Shown: positions 42,487 through 56,412, numbered from the stretch's first letter. The stretch: 64,000 nt of DNA from Bryopsis sp. KO-2023 (GCA_030272585.1 BSYQ01000015.1:1302001-1366000); one strand, 5' to 3'. Notes: generated from the sequence alone by a model not told the origin. A program made the numbers and translations.

Positions 42487-45400
42487 GGGGGTGAGGTTTC
42501 GATTTCGCTTCTGGAAGGCCATCCGTCAACAGTTTCCGAAAATCGAAAAACCGACACTGCAAGTCGCCACAATTTTTCAATTCTTCCACTGAAACGATCT
42601 GCAAAGACACCACCGCCGCCCAAATTATATATATATATAATAATAATAATTTATTATTCTCACCACCAAGTTCTAACTTGAAAAAAAAACACATTCTATA
42701 TCCAACAATTCACAGGCTGTCCAAAAAAAAAAGAATTTTGGGTGGGATTTGACAGGGAGTTCTTGACCTCCCCGATCCAAATCAAAAAACGACACACTAT
42801 TTCTTTTTTTTTTTGAAAATTCATGCATGTGCTGGCATTAGTTTTTAAGAAAAAAATAAAAATTAATGTGAGACGCAAAAAAAACCCAGCAGAAAATCTT
42901 GAGGAGGGGTAACGCTTTTGACCACCCCCCCTCCTCTTTTTCATGCATGTTTCAAGTCGGTAATGGAACACCCCCCAGAAAAACCCAAGAAAAACGACAC
43001 AGTCAAGCCACAGAACGAACTTACCAATTGCTCATATAAGGTCTCCAAAGAGGATCGCTTGCTCCGACCTTGCTGCTCTAAAATCGCACTGTTCAACTCA
43101 TCCGCCTGGACGTTGAAAATCGAAATGGACAAAAACTCGTGAAAAAAATAAAAAAATTGAACGACATTCCACCCCCTCGATACTGATTTTTTTTTTTTTT
43201 AGCATCTCAAAACTAAATTCAAATCGGATCCTTTCGGCACAATAATACCAATAATCATGATAATTATAATCCCCCCCCCAAAAAAAAAAATTAAAAATTA
43301 AAAAGGTGAAAAAATAGAAATTACAAATACATGAAGCAAAACCAAAAATATGATTTTAGGGGTTTTGTTTTAGCTTTTTGCTTGAACCAGGGGTTCAAAA
43401 AAATTCTCACCAGTTCGCGCCTGTATTCTGGTTTCAACAGATGCCCACAAGGACTGTGAGCAGGATCGTCATATGCAATCAACGTCAAAACCTAAATTGA
43501 AACAATACAGAACAATACTAAGAAGCAAGCAAAATAATGAAAAAAAAACAAATGAAGGAAGAAATTACCAACAAGCAGAACTGCTCTATGGGGTCTATAA
43601 AGACATTTCGCTCGATTTCATAGTGGGAAACGGAAAAAAAAACAATTTCTGGAAATTCACCTGGCCACAAAATCGACCTGCTCGAAATGAAAAAGGTTGT
43701 ATATTCTCTATGATAAATTAAAAAAAAAAAAAAAAAAACGCTTTGAAAGAAACCAAAAGTAGGCACATATCCATGGTCTGCATCAGTGTTTTTTTTTTCG
43801 TCGTAAGGAGAAAAATAAAAATAATGCAATAAGAAAAACGCAATGACTTTTCTTATATAAAAATTTTTTACCTCTGACAAAAAGACTTGATCCTCTGGGG
43901 TCGCACATGATGGTGTTAGAAACGTCCGACCGAATTGGAGAGCATTATGGGCATCCTCCTCCCCTCCTTGCAACTGAATAAAAACGAAAATTATTAAGTA
44001 TCAAAATCTATATTTATTTATTTTTCCCGCACATTTCAATACTTCGCCAATTCTCAACAAAAAATGTTGAAACATACACACACCTCTGTCTTTCACACCC
44101 CCCCCCCCCCCCCAAAAAAAAAAAAAAAAAAAAAAAAAAGAAACAGAACTGCATGCTTATGATAGTGCCCCTGGGAGTTAGTGTGCATGCGCTTACCATT
44201 TGCATGAATTTCTGACACCTCAATTTGAAGAGTATCCTTGGATGTTTCTCCAATGCACCAGGTGCTGCTGCCTCTGTTTGCGAAAGCGCCTTGGGTGCGA
44301 AAAAAAATAAAAAAAATAAAACACCGATTGAAAGAAACATTTGCAAATTTGGGAGCAAAAAAAAGTCCTCGACAAGAAAACACAGCCACACTGGGGGCAA
44401 AAATAACAGAAAAAAAAAATGTGAAAAAATATTTTCTATCACTAAAAACATTCTCTTTGATTTCTTTATTCATGCAAAAAAAATAAGAATAAATACCCCA
44501 AAGGAAAGCACCTTGCATCAACAAATTTGCTGAAAACTATATCACCAAATCCTTGTGTTTTTGTTATTGCTCTTTTTTGAACTCAATGTTTTTTCAATAC
44601 ATAACAGCCACATATTAATTTTCATCGAAGCAAACACAATCAGCTTTTTTTCCCCTCCCCCCCCCCTAAAAAAATAACAATTAAAATAAATACAGAGCTT
44701 TCTAAATCTCCATTCCAAATACATATATTCAACACCCTTTTCTTTCCTTTTTTTTGGGGGTGGTTGGCCGAAAAAATGAACCAGATTTTGTACAAAAAAG
44801 GTAAAAACATGAAATGTTTCAAACTACCTCATCAATGTTTCCGGACAAAACGGCTTCATAGATTTTTTGTCTTGCAGCTATTCCATTTTGAACGTCGGCA
44901 TTCAGATCTCGAGACTCCCCCAACAAATCCCTCGCCACAACGGCGGCTGTCTGGGAAAACCCAAGCACTCAGTGAGTCATTCAATGACAAGGTCACTTCA
45001 AAACATAAAAATTAAACAAACAAAAAGTACAAATGAACGGTACTTTAGCCAAGACAGGTCTGTTTGCACAAAAAAACTCGAGGAAAAAGAAGAAAAAAAA
45101 AGTGAGAATTCGTTTTTTTTTTCAGTTTGAAGGACGTAGGAAAACATTAGAGGGTCCTTCCACAACCCCCCCCCCCAAAAAAAAAAAAAAAAGTAACATA
45201 AAAAAAAAGAAAAATGTTGAACCATATCTACGTATATTTTTTTTAAAACATCTTTTTTTCCAATCGGGGGATTTTTGAAAAATTTTCAATGCCGACCTTC
45301 CAATATCGATGGTGAATTAAATACTCCAAAATATTTTCCGCAACAGCACCAGATCGCCCCTGTTTAACAGAAAAAAAAAATCAACTCCTCCAAATGAAAT

Positions 45401-47731
45401 GATCTCCCACGAAACACATATTTTTTTCAACTGTTTTAAGAAAGAAACACTTCCACCAACTATCTTCCAAATTTTGCCCCCATGATCGAGAGGCCATCCC
45501 AAATTTTGTCGATAAATCCCATTCTGATTTCTTTTCATTAAGCAATTAAAAAAAAAAAAACACACACAACGATTTTGATCGTTTTTGAACAAGTGAACCT
45601 TAATGAGCAGGACAAAAAAAAAAGAAGTTGGTTTCTTTTACTTTTTTTAAAGTTCAGGTTTCGTTTTTGTTTTTATTTCCTTAAAAGTTTAGGTTTTGCT
45701 TACGAGTCCGCCAATGGTGGGAAGGCCAGAAACACTAATGCCCTTCATTATCCGTTGACACTGCTCAGTCCAGATACTGTCGAAATCAATCACAAACTCC
45801 TCATTCCCAAAATTGGCCCTAACCTGGCAAAATAAAACAAAACAAAAATAAATAATCGCTTCAAAAAAAATCATAAAAAAATGAATGAATGAATAAATAA
45901 ATAATAATAATAATAATAAAACAATCAGGACCTTGCTTCCTGTTATGACGTACTCGAAAAAGAAACGTAACACGGAACAAGATCTGAAGATTCATTTTGA
46001 ACAGCATTTCTTGTTGGGGGTATATTCATGAAACCTTCAACCCCTCTTCTTTCTTTTCCTCCCTTTCTTTTCTTTTTTTTTGGATATGCAACAACGAAAA
46101 GCAAATAATATTTAAAAAAATACAGAAATGCTTACCTCTTCTTCTTTTGTCCGAAAACCCACAGTTGGAAATAAAACTGCATCATCACTGACACGCTCAA
46201 AGGCCACCCCCAACCCAATACCGTTTTTGGTGTAAGATATCGTCCTCTCCGCCCTGTTCCACAAAGCCCCCACCACATCACCTGTATTTTCCACCACAAA
46301 CAACTATAAATAAAAGAATATTAATAATATTAATCTAAATATTAATTCACACTTCATCAATTGACTAAACTCCAGAAAAACATAAAGACAGGGACACCCT
46401 TTTCTCAAAAAGATTAAAATTGAAAAAATTAACACAAATATCTATATACAAATATAGATGTGCGCGTGTGCGTTTTCTCGAATTTTTTTGTGCACCTCTG
46501 ACACATTTATGCTGCTCAAAGCTGTTTTCCTTCTTTACTGTTTTCGGTTTAGTGCCCTGCTTGTATGTATGTACCATTTCTCTAATAATTAACTAACTAA
46601 TTAATTAATTGATTCATATTTGTTGATTTGTTTTATTTCTTGATTTTTCACAGTTCGGAAAGTGTCGGCAAACCTCTGTTCATCTTCTAGGCACCCCCCC
46701 CCCCAAAAAAAAAAAATAATAATAATAATAATAGAAAGAATAACTTGGTAGGAATGGCATGAACAAAAAAACTGAGATTATGCAATATACATTACCTTCT
46801 GTGAATTTCGGACCATACTGTTGGCCTCTTCCAACCCCAGGGAATATGAAACCATCGTCCCCATGGTAACCATAAGAATTGGGCTCCCAACCCGGTAACC
46901 GCTGCAAATTGACATTATTTGCACTGAATCCGATGCCTGCAAAAAAAAGTTAGTTTAACCCGACCACTTCAAACGTCAATAATTTTTTATTTTTTTTTGC
47001 TTTCTGGTCTCAGAAGAAAAGACATGAGAGAAGCAAAAAAGCTATGGTTATATTCCCCCTCCCCTTTTTCAGAATTGAGAAAATAAATAAAAAAGGAATG
47101 AAATAAAATGAAAATAAGTAGAAATAAGAAATGCATGCCAGTAGCTGAAGGTAAGAAAAACAATCTTCTCGATGCTTTCCCCCTGTAGCGAATTCTATAA
47201 TTCTTCTTGGGAAAATAAATAAATAAATAAAAAATTTTGAGGACTTGAATGTGCGAACTACAAGAAAACCAGTTTTCACAGGCTTGCAATTTTCAAATAA
47301 ATCATTCATTCTGTATTGAGAATATAAAAACAAAAACCTGTACATTACATAAAATACACAATCATGAGAAATGGGAAGCAAAGAAAAAATATTTTCCTAC
47401 ACAAAAAGAGCAACTGCCAGAAGTCCTTATATATATATATAAATATTTCCTTTCAGATCCCAAAACCCTTACCAATTAAACCTTCGCTCCCGGCGTTCAA
47501 AACAGTGACCTCGAAATAATACAAGGGGCAGTCCATCGGCACGGGGTGATTCGTTCGGATCGACGCCGCGTCACTGTCTTCCTTCCCGGGCCCGATATAT
47601 TTCACGCTCAAGTCCTTGACCTTGAGATGCCGCAGCGCATTGCCGCTGCGGATGTCCCCCACCTCGGTCTGCCAAGCGCTGGGAAGACACGCCTTCGATA
47701 AACATCGATTATAACCCTTGTGTTGCTCCAT
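42482..47731 (-). CDS. RanBP9/RanBP10 (Gid1)-like scaffold of the CTLH E3 ligase
   Basis: Eleven coding exons: 47731-47473, 46936-46796, 46281-46136, 45823-45704, 45359-45297, 44950-44828, 44289-44197, 43973-43872, 43491-43411, 43105-43025, 42598-42482. They total 1326 nt in one frame (441 aa). SPRY domain, residues about 16-190: YYFEV, the [10 protein letters not shown] junction, [22 protein letters not shown] and FPTVGF match RanBP9 closely. LisH-like segment follows ([20 protein letters not shown], about 230-252), then CTLH (about 255-315) and CRA (about 320-441, with [13 protein letters not shown] and [10 protein letters not shown]). Human RanBP9 is longer, with an N-terminal Pro/Gln region and a linker that are absent here. 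Known role of the family: scaffold of the cytosolic/nuclear GID/CTLH ubiquitin ligase. Exon 5 uses a donor AAG|gtcggc. Confidence 0.92.
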
Positions 47732-49769
47732 TCCGACGGCCTTGATAATCCCGGAAAGACGACCTTGGAGGGGGAGGGCAGCCGTGAGGAAAAAAGCTCC
47801 CGAGAAAACCCAGCGTCGAGAAGCGTGGGGGAAGAAAGCTGGACGGATCGATTCCTCGATAACGGTTGCGCGTCCGTGGCGTCAGAGCGCGATGGTTTTT
47901 GGGGAGCCGTTGGGAAATAAAATAAGATGCCCGCGTTGTTACGACTCCGTTTGCGTGAGCCAGAAAATTGCGACAGTTCTGGACGAGAAAAAAAAGGAGG
48001 TCGCAGTGTACGCTTTCCACCAGCTTTGTCGAGATGTTTTGATAAACCAGAAAAAGAACGAGAATCTGGAACGAAGTCGGGGTTGTTTTCAAAACGAGTC
48101 GTTTCTTTACATTTCGTAAGAATGCAATCGACGAGTTTGGATAATCTTTTTCCCCTTTTTGGAGGAAAAAGGAGTCACCCCTTTTTGGAGGTGCATGCCT
48201 GGTTGCATAGGAGGTTGGGTTTCTTCTCAGAATATTCTCAGAACATTAACATTAATGTTTTCGTTTTTATCAGAGGGATTTTTGAAAATATATGAAAAGG
48301 GCTAAAACATCTATTTGTGGACGGCCTTCGTTGGGCAAGTTTGCATAATGCAAATTAAGCATTCATTCAATCATCCATCTTTTATAAATATATATAGATA
48401 GATAGATATATACACATTTCTTGGGTAGAGAGCTAGATATTGACATTGGGATGAAATGGTGGTTTGATTCTGAGTCAGACTGTGACACATTTCCTGGAAC
48501 GGGCTGCACTCCACCTTTTGGCCTTGTGTAAAATACTTTCATTTTTTTTTCTTTTTTTTTCTATTTTTATTTCATTTTTTTTTTTCTGGAATATACATAC
48601 TTCCAAAAATACATCAACCAACTTCAACAAGCGAAAACTCAGATCCGGGTTGGGCCGAAAATTTCGTGTCAGTCTTTTTCCTTTGGTGGTTGTAAACATT
48701 ACAGGTCAGTTTACAACCGATTTCCTTTACAATCGATTTTTTCTACAACCGATATGTTCTCTCTCCTAAGCTAAAAATCCCCAATCGAAAAACGACGATA
48801 AAAAAACTAAGCGAAATTTTAAAGAAATATAAAAGCACAAAGACAACAACGAATTGATTTTTATCTTTCTCTCTGCGAAGCAGCTCAAAAATCGAGGTAC
48901 AGTAAAACGAAACAGAAAAAAAGATACAGAAAATTGATTCAAACAGAAACTAAGATATCAGATAAACTAAAAATCCAACCACAAACAAACACTTTTTTTC
49001 TTTTCTTTTTTCCTTTTTTTATCTTCCCGAGTTTTTTTTTCCTTTTTCTGTTTTTTTTCCCCTCCCTTCCTCTTTGCGAGGTAAATTTTTGTTTTGTTTT
49101 CGAGTATTTTTTTCTTTCCTTTCTAAACCCAATGCCATATCGCTAATCAGCGAACAGCATTCTTTCCTTTCTTTTTTGTTTTTTTTTTTCCTCATTTTCT
49201 GAAATTTTCTCTTCCCCCCCACCCCAACTTACAGAAAAAAAAATTCTGCCTAACTTTTGTATATATGTTTTTTTTTTTCCTTTTTCATTTTTAGTGTCTT
49301 TCACAGCTCTCTTTGTTTTTTTGAAAGGTGAATACGGGGGGTTAATCCCCCCCCCCCTTTTCCCATTTATGTGTTTTCAAATCAATCCCGCACATAAACT
49401 TTGCATTTTTAAAATCAGCAATTTTTTTTTTGCCCCTTTTTTTTTTTAATAATGTCCCCCCGAACACCCCCCCCCCAAATTAAACAAGAAAATTTAATAA
49501 TAACTGCCAGCATCCCAAAAGAAAAGCAAAAGGGGAGAAAGCAGACAATGCCAAAAACACAACACGGAGTCACGGAGCGAAAAAATATGCATGTATGATA
49601 CAATTTTTTTTTTTTTGAAAAGATTTTCACCCCCTTCCCCATTTCCAATCCCGTTTCGATTCGAGAGGAAAGGGAAAAAGAGGGGTGGCGTGAGGGGATG
49701 CGTTATTCAGAGATGGAAGCTGCCCTCTATTTTTTTTCCTCTTTTTTGTTTTTTTGAGAGGGGGGGGTA
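47732..49769. other. Intergenic: GC-rich promoter side, then AT-rich DNA
   Basis: 47732 to about 48010 is GC-richer and CpG-containing and probably holds the promoter and 5' UTR of the RanBP9/10-like gene. The rest (48100-49769) is homopolymer-rich with no ORF I can support. Confidence 0.5.
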
Positions 49770-51910
49770 TCAAAGGCAGCGCTTCCTCTTGGCAGCAGGT
49801 TCGTCGCTGGACTTCCCGCCAGCGATGGTGCGGGTCAATTTCCGGAATGCAGAGAGGGAGGCTTTCAGCTGAGCCTGGGTGTTCTCCACAGATTTCTTGG
49901 CGGAGAGATACACCTATTGAAAACGCAACATTTCAATCATCATCTTTTCCTTCTTTATGTTGTCTTGTTTTTTCCTTTATATACTAGGGGGGAAAATCAA
50001 CGATGACTAAAAATTGTGGGAAATTGTCCTCTCCGCAAGAATTGAAATGAGCCATCAAACGAATATGCATGAAAAAGGCAGTGAGGAAGAAAACCATCCA
50101 CATTGAGCTGGCTTTCCTCTGATAGCCTTTCAGTGGATAATTAAGTGTAGGCTTTCGAAAGTCCTCCCAGTCAGACCAACCACCCCATTCACAAAACAAC
50201 AATTAAAACCACCCCCTCATTTCGAATCCCCTCACCCCATTGATAAAACAACAGTAAAAACAACACCATCAAATCGAATCCCCTCACCTGCTCCGCTCCG
50301 TTCGCCACCGCCTGAGCTCCCTGCAGTTCGTACCGGAGCATGTTTATTTGGACGTGGGCCTCCGTGATCTTCTCCATTTCTTCGGCAGGCACCCCGCTCA
50401 AATCCACATGCTCCAGCCCGGTCTCGAACACCCTCTCCATCAGACCGGAAGGCGAATGCCTGCCAGTGGGGGAGTTCACCTTCCCTCCACAGGCAGCACA
50501 TTCCCGGGAGCCGCCGCTTGGAGGATTCGACCCCCGGTCCTTCCGCAGCTGCACACGCAGGGATCTCCGGAGGCCTGTTAAAATCATTCCACAACAAAAC
50601 ACAGATAAGAAATCAGGAAACAAATTTCTGACACAACAAATCAGGAAATGAATTCCTGTTATTCGAGGGTGTTTATATCGGGGTTTTTCTTGGAATCTCT
50701 TTCGCTGCATTCTGAGTTTTACAAAGGTCAGAAAAATTGTGGCAAAGGAAACGTGATGTACGGGAATTTCATTCCATGCATTACAATGAAATTCCTCGAG
50801 CTCACGAGTAAGGCTCGATTTTCCAGAAATGGTTAACCGGTACAAGGTGAGGGCTCCACAGTTGAGGCAGTTGATTTTGATTCTGAGAAAAAAAATCAAA
50901 ATTGGGGTATGAAATTCACCATCGAGCAAAAACAAAAAAGAAGAAAACTCAACTCACTTTGTTGAGGAGACCCCGTCGGCGTGGAAGGTGCAGGGCTGGG
51001 GTCGTTGTTGTTCAACAACTCCCCAGTGCCCATCTGCAGCATGGTGGAAGCTGCCTGGAAGTCGGCCCCGTTGAACTGGGGCAAGGCACTCTTTGCAGCC
51101 CCTCGTTTCAGTTTGGGACTGACAACGAGAGGCTGAGCACCCCCCCCTCCCCTGCTGCCGTTGTCGAGCATCTCGACGGCGGGGGGGTTTGATTCTGAGG
51201 GGGAGGGGTCGATGGGAAGCTTCACCCGGACTGGGGGCAAAGCACGCTGCACAACAAGAAAAACGAGGAAAAAAGTGTTAGAAACAACAACTTCTTGAAA
51301 AAATAAAAGCCTGGAAGTAAAATTGTATTGGTGCGGTTCGGACAGGACTATGTCGGGGAATAAGCATTGTTTGTTCGATGTTTCGGGGGAGGCCCCACAG
51401 AAGCAAAAACGGAAAAAAAAAATGGAGCATGACATGGAGCCCTGCCAGATTTACTCCATATGATTCCCACACAAGGGAAAAATAAAAATGAAAATAGTGA
51501 ATGGATAAAAACAGCAGCAAAATCAGTGAGTTTTTTTTTCTTCTCTTACCTTGCGGGGTTGCTTGTGGTGGGTTCCCTTGTCACGACTGAACTTCACCCC
51601 ACAAGCATTGCACAATGTTTTTGGTCCTGAAAGAAAGTTGCAGACATCAGGATTCAAACCATGGACCTCTCAATGCAGCGAAACCCTAATTTTTGACGGT
51701 GAAAACCAACAAAGATACCCAAACTTCTGCCACCAATTCAACATGGTGTTTTGAAAGCATTCGGCAAAAAGAAATTTCCTAAAGGAAGGAAAGAAACAAA
51801 AAAGAATCACCTTCTGGACCTTCCCTCCATTGCGGAGTTTTGCTGGTGCTGCACGAAGTGCATTTTTTCACCATGGTTTTGGGGGATGCTGCTTTTTGCT
51901 TCTGCCCCAT
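49770..51910 (-). CDS. GATA-type zinc-finger protein (298 aa)
   Basis: Coding exons 51910-51811, 51626-51550, 51246-50958, 50574-50288 and 49913-49770 join in frame (897 nt). The ATG follows a 5'-UTR splice acceptor (ttttgcag). Single finger Cys17-x2-Cys20-x18-Cys39-x2-Cys42 with TPQWREGPEG and TLCNACGVKF, split by the first coding intron; the 18-residue loop is the plant-type spacing (animal GATA factors have 17). A Pro/Ser-rich middle follows, then a second ECAACGG half-site, an acidic amphipathic segment (residues about 195-250, likely coiled coil: EEMEKITEAHVQINMLRYEL) and a basic C terminus (AAKRKRC, possible NLS). Probably a nuclear DNA-binding regulator; target unknown. Confidence 0.85.
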
Positions 51911-54772
51911 GCTCGAATGTCTGCAAAAAAAAAAGCAACACAGAGAAGAATGGTCACTTCCAACACAAACTCTTTTTCCTCTTTTTTTTTCATAAATCAA
52001 CAACCAACATTGAATCCAATTGAAAAAAAAAACAGAAAAGAATGACATGTGCTGAGCAGTACAGTCAAAGCCTACCACCAACCGACCTGATGCGATCAAA
52101 TACGACGATTCGACAGGGTACTGATCGATTTTCGAGAATTAGTAAACGTTTTTATTTTCCATATTTCCTTGCAAATACGCCTAGGTTTCGTCCCGAAAAG
52201 CAAAACGAGTGCGTGCAGTCGAACTCCCCCCCCCCCCCCCCTTTTTCGTTTTCGAAACCCCTCCAAGAAAACTCAGCAAGGAAATTAAGTGGCGACTTCT
52301 CGAAGCCGACCGGCACAGCAAACCCCAAAACACTTAGCTGCCAGATAGGCCGCGCATGGGGAAAAAAAATTAGTAGAAAACCTCGTCTCAGAGCCGGGCA
52401 TTGGAATTTCCTCGCTGCCCTGCACGTCGTGGCACTGTTTTCTATCTGAAGGGTCTAAAGCAGTACGAGCTTTACATCGCGCGACTCGAAGGCGACCGGC
52501 TGGGGTTCAATGCACCGCGCAAAACGAGCAAACCCGCTGCAGCGGAGAAAATTCACTGCGCTCTGCACTAAAAACTGTAAAGCCACGCGGCATTCGTACA
52601 ACGCAGCCACAGCGTAAAGAGTCTGTCCCCGTCAGGAACGAGAAAAGTCAGATCCGCAAAATATCTCGGTCGGAATGGAGTGAAAAGACTGAAAATTCCT
52701 TCGATCGGCACGAGAAGGGGAGATCCGCAGCCAGCGCTCTGATCGAAGTCAACAAGAACGAGACCAACCGCAGCATTCGCCCCCAAAGTGCCATTCTCGT
52801 GAGGCAAGCGACTAAGACACCCTGCGTCGGAAAATTACGTGGACGCCCCTGAAACAGAGTGAGAAATGGCGCAAACGTCCGGGAAAAACCTACGGCAGGG
52901 TCGCTGCAAGCCGATCCAACGGCGATCCAAGACCTCCAACAGACAGAACATGAACGACGTGTAATTTCCTAGGGCTTGTCGCAGCCGCGAATGCGAGAGG
53001 CTAATTCCTAGAGCAGCCGAGGCCCAGACCTGCGTCTGCGCGACAAAATCGCCGTGAGAGTTAAAAAAAAAAAACAAAGCGGCCGCACGCTGCAGCACAA
53101 AACCCCGGCATCGTTCCTCCTAGAAAATAGCTTTGCCCCAGAAACTTACCAGTCCGCGAAAGTCGCTGTCGAAAAAACCAGCTTACTCCAGCTCCTCTTT
53201 TCTCAAAATTGAGCGACTTGGCCAAAGAGTGCTCTGCTCGTCCGGATCAGCACGACCCAGAGGAAAAACCAGTTTTTCTGGATGGGCCGTCGTCAGTTGC
53301 AAAACTGGCTGTGGATGTGCAGGACATGGCGCATTCCACTTTTTTTTGAGGGTAGGCAGAGACGGTCGAGTCGGCAGTTGCGACAACGAAATCTGACGTC
53401 ACGTCGGACGGACGAACAGAGAAAAGTACAAAGCGGCGGCGAAAGTCCATCCGACCTGTTCCCTTGCGCTGGTTTGCGGCCTCCCCGCCGTGCATGTGGG
53501 GGAAACTTTATTCCTACTCGGACGAAAAGTGCGGCGTCGTTTCTTTTTCGTCCCGATTCGGGGGGATTCGCGTATTTGCATGCAACGGGAAAAGGGGAAG
53601 GAGGAAGGAGCATTGGGTGAGAAGTACATTCGCACTCCTGATTGGTCTCACACTTTTTAGTTCACTCCCAGTCGGTCTGGTCTCACACTTTTTGGTGAGA
53701 AAATTGATTAATAATGATGGAATAAGAACGAAAAGGTCGCCCTCCTTGTTTGGATGGCTCCTACCCAGGACCCCCCCTCAAAAAAACAATAAAAAGTTTT
53801 GACCATTGTCTCAATAACACTCGTTCATTCACTCATGTTACAAAAACAGAAACTTGATACAGGCACCATTCTTTTTGCAAAAAAAAATAAAATCTCCACC
53901 CGACCCTCGAAAAACCCAGCCGATCGTTAACACACAAACACCCTTTTTTTTCCCGTCCCTGGATATCATCACCAAAGCAGCCAAGACGTTGCAGGGGTGC
54001 TACCCCCCCCCAAAAAAAAAAAAAATAGCAAAACTCATGAAAGGTCATCTCGTTTATAATGCTGGACCACTCTCCACCCAATTCAAGTTGTAAACATCCA
54101 TCCCACAATAACACGTTTCAAAACAAAAAACAGAAAGCAAAAAAAAAGCCCTCTGCAAAGTCTCAGCCGCAATCATGCGTATAGGATTCTATACAGTGAA
54201 ACAAAATGGGAGGAACAATATTGCCCCCTTTTTTCTCATCAATTCAAAACTGCAATATCAGATTTTTTTTTTCCCCTTTTTCTTCTTCAGCTGGTTTTAT
54301 CTTCTCACAATGGACAAAAGATTTCCCATCAGTTTTTTTTTTTTTTTTTTCAGTTTTTTCTCCGTTTTTTATCTGTGTTTTTTTTCAAATGGTCAAAATG
54401 CGACAAATGAGGTAGACCAAACCTACTCCACCAAACAGACAAGGGATGAATCCAGGCCTGCAATTAAAAAAGAAAAAAGGGTCAAAACCGAAAAAGCCTG
54501 TATAAAAATAAAAAAGCAAATGAAGGGTGTATGTTTCATTATTTCCTATTGCTATTAGCAATATTTTCAATTTTTTTTGGGGGGGGGGATATCAGTTTGG
54601 GTGTTTGTGCATCCATAAGAATAAAACCACAATTATGAAAGACTTTTTCGAAACAAAAAAAAGAAATCAAAAACAGAAAGAAAAACACAAATGCCTGGAA
54701 TACATGTAACTCAGAAAGGTCGTTTGAGGGGGGGGGGGCAGGGGGAGGGGGAAAAACACCGCCACAAAAAAG
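51911..54772. other. Intergenic: GATA gene 5' region and GC-rich island
   Basis: About 52290-53640 is GC- and CpG-rich, unlike its flanks, and probably contains the promoter and a non-coding first exon of the GATA gene. Several ORFs up to 112 codons are open on both strands here, as expected in GC-rich DNA, and none is recognisable. A direct repeat TGGTCTCACACTTTTT occurs twice near 53642-53692. 53700-54772 is homopolymer-rich without genes. Confidence 0.5.
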
Positions 54773-56205
54773 CTACGAGACGAACCTCTGGTTGATTTCC
54801 CTGTCGATGATGAACTTCATGAACAGGAGCATCCCTGCAGTGACAGGGACTACATACAGCAGGCAATGCGGCCACAATACTCCTGAAGAAAAAATCCAAC
54901 ACCAGCACATTATATATATATATATATATATTCTCGACACATGCCATTTGTAAAACAAAACCTGAGGTCAAATCAAGCAATGTAATGAGAAACAAACTCA
55001 CCTCATTATGTTCACAAAAAAGATGGAAAAAAAAACTGGAAACAAACAAATGGCCACACTGGGGAGTTTTTTCTTCACAAAAAAACAACCACCACCAACG
55101 GCTCACCGTAATGAACGACTCTCAAAAAAGCTGCGAGGACGAACCAAGACTCAGGGGACTGTGCGTGGCCGGTGAGGGAGATCTACCAAAACCAACATAA
55201 CGATTTAGAATATATAGTGTATATTTTTTGTTATTACAGTCAACCCAAGGATATTTACCTCGACACTCCAAAAAAGTACATATAATATACGCATTTGAAA
55301 AAGAGCAATAGAAAACAAACAAAGGACGTACCGAGGCTGGCCTCGTTCTCCATTCCTGAGAACCCGTCTGCAAGCTGCCATCATCGATGCTGTCCCCAGC
55401 ACTCGCATTCTTAAAAAAAATAAATAAATAATATAACCATAGGGAAAAGATGAAAAAGAAAACAAAGACAATGTAACACAAGATCTTGAAAGAAAATGTG
55501 CAAAAAATTACTTTTTACAGAAGAATTAACAAGATAAATATTTTTTTAGAAAAAAAAATGTGATGCACCAAAAGAAACAAGCCCAGTCTGACTTCTGACT
55601 TCATCTCGAGGGCAGATTTTAAAACGACTTTTTCAAATACTTTGCATTAAAACTGACAGGACCACTACAATCTTTTAACTTATTTTATTTTATTTTCATT
55701 TCATTTTCTTTTTTCTTTCAAATATATTACATCGAGGCTGGAAGCCTCATGCAGGCCGACCAATCAAAAAATGAGTGATATTGTGTGACATCACACTATT
55801 ACTAAAACTACTCCTGGTGTAAAACTAATAGCTGCATTATTCACTCACCATTGGCAACCTGAACTTGCGTGGGGCTCCTGGCCTCAAGAATTCACCCTTA
55901 CTGCACAAGACAGACAGCCAACGCATGTCAGACATCCAGATTTTCGAAACATGGACATGAGGTGTTTTTTTTTCCCCTCTTCCTTCTGACGCCAACCCAC
56001 CCCAAAAGCACACAGTAATGACAGTAAATCCCCCTCTAAAAATAGAAAAAAATCCTGGTGATTGAATCTGTGGGTCTGCAAAAATAAAAGGGTTAAAAAA
56101 AAAACACGAAATCGACCTTGGGTTCTTTGGAGCGAGGCCCATTCCTCTGGGGGTCGATCCGAAACAGCAACCCTGTTCCGATCGCATCACGCCGTGTTTA
56201 AACAT
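54773..56205 (-). CDS. Small membrane protein, family not recognised (134 aa)
   Basis: Exons 56205-56117, 55900-55849, 55409-55332, 55182-55107 and 54882-54773 join to exactly 405 nt (134 aa plus TAG), with matching phases at all four junctions. N-terminal half is basic and Gly/Pro-rich (PGAPRKFRLPM) and the middle hydrophilic (NASAGDSIDDGSLQTG). The C-terminal third is hydrophobic: ESWFVLAAFLRVVHYG, then VLWPHCLLYVVPVTAGMLLF, consistent with one or two membrane segments and a short charged tail IIDREINQRFVS. The first donor is AAG|gtcgat. It starts 207 bp from the divergent gene at 56413. I cannot name a family. Confidence 0.7.
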
Positions 56206-56412
56206 TTTGCCTTTCCTTTTTCCTTTTTTGTTTTTGTTTTTTTTTCCCTTTCCTTGATGCTGGACGTTTTTTTACCGCGAGCGCGGTTTTTGAAGGGCCC
56301 CATTTGTGATCCTCGTCGGACGATTCTCGATTTGTGAAAGGTCCAGTCAGGCGCGCTTTTCGTGGCACGATTTCCGCGGTGTAGTTTTTTTTGGGGGTTC
56401 GACAGCGACAGG
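56206..56412. promoter_or_regulatory. Candidate bidirectional promoter
   Basis: 207 bp between two divergent start codons (56205 on minus, 56413 on plus), CpG-rich from about 56270 to 56390, with no clear TATA box. Shared promoter use is inferred from spacing. Confidence 0.5.

Noticed and set aside
53133-53802. Protein-coding genes in the GC-rich island
   Set aside because: ORFs are open in several frames on both strands, with no conserved motif and no splice-consistent extension. More likely a promoter/5' UTR region.
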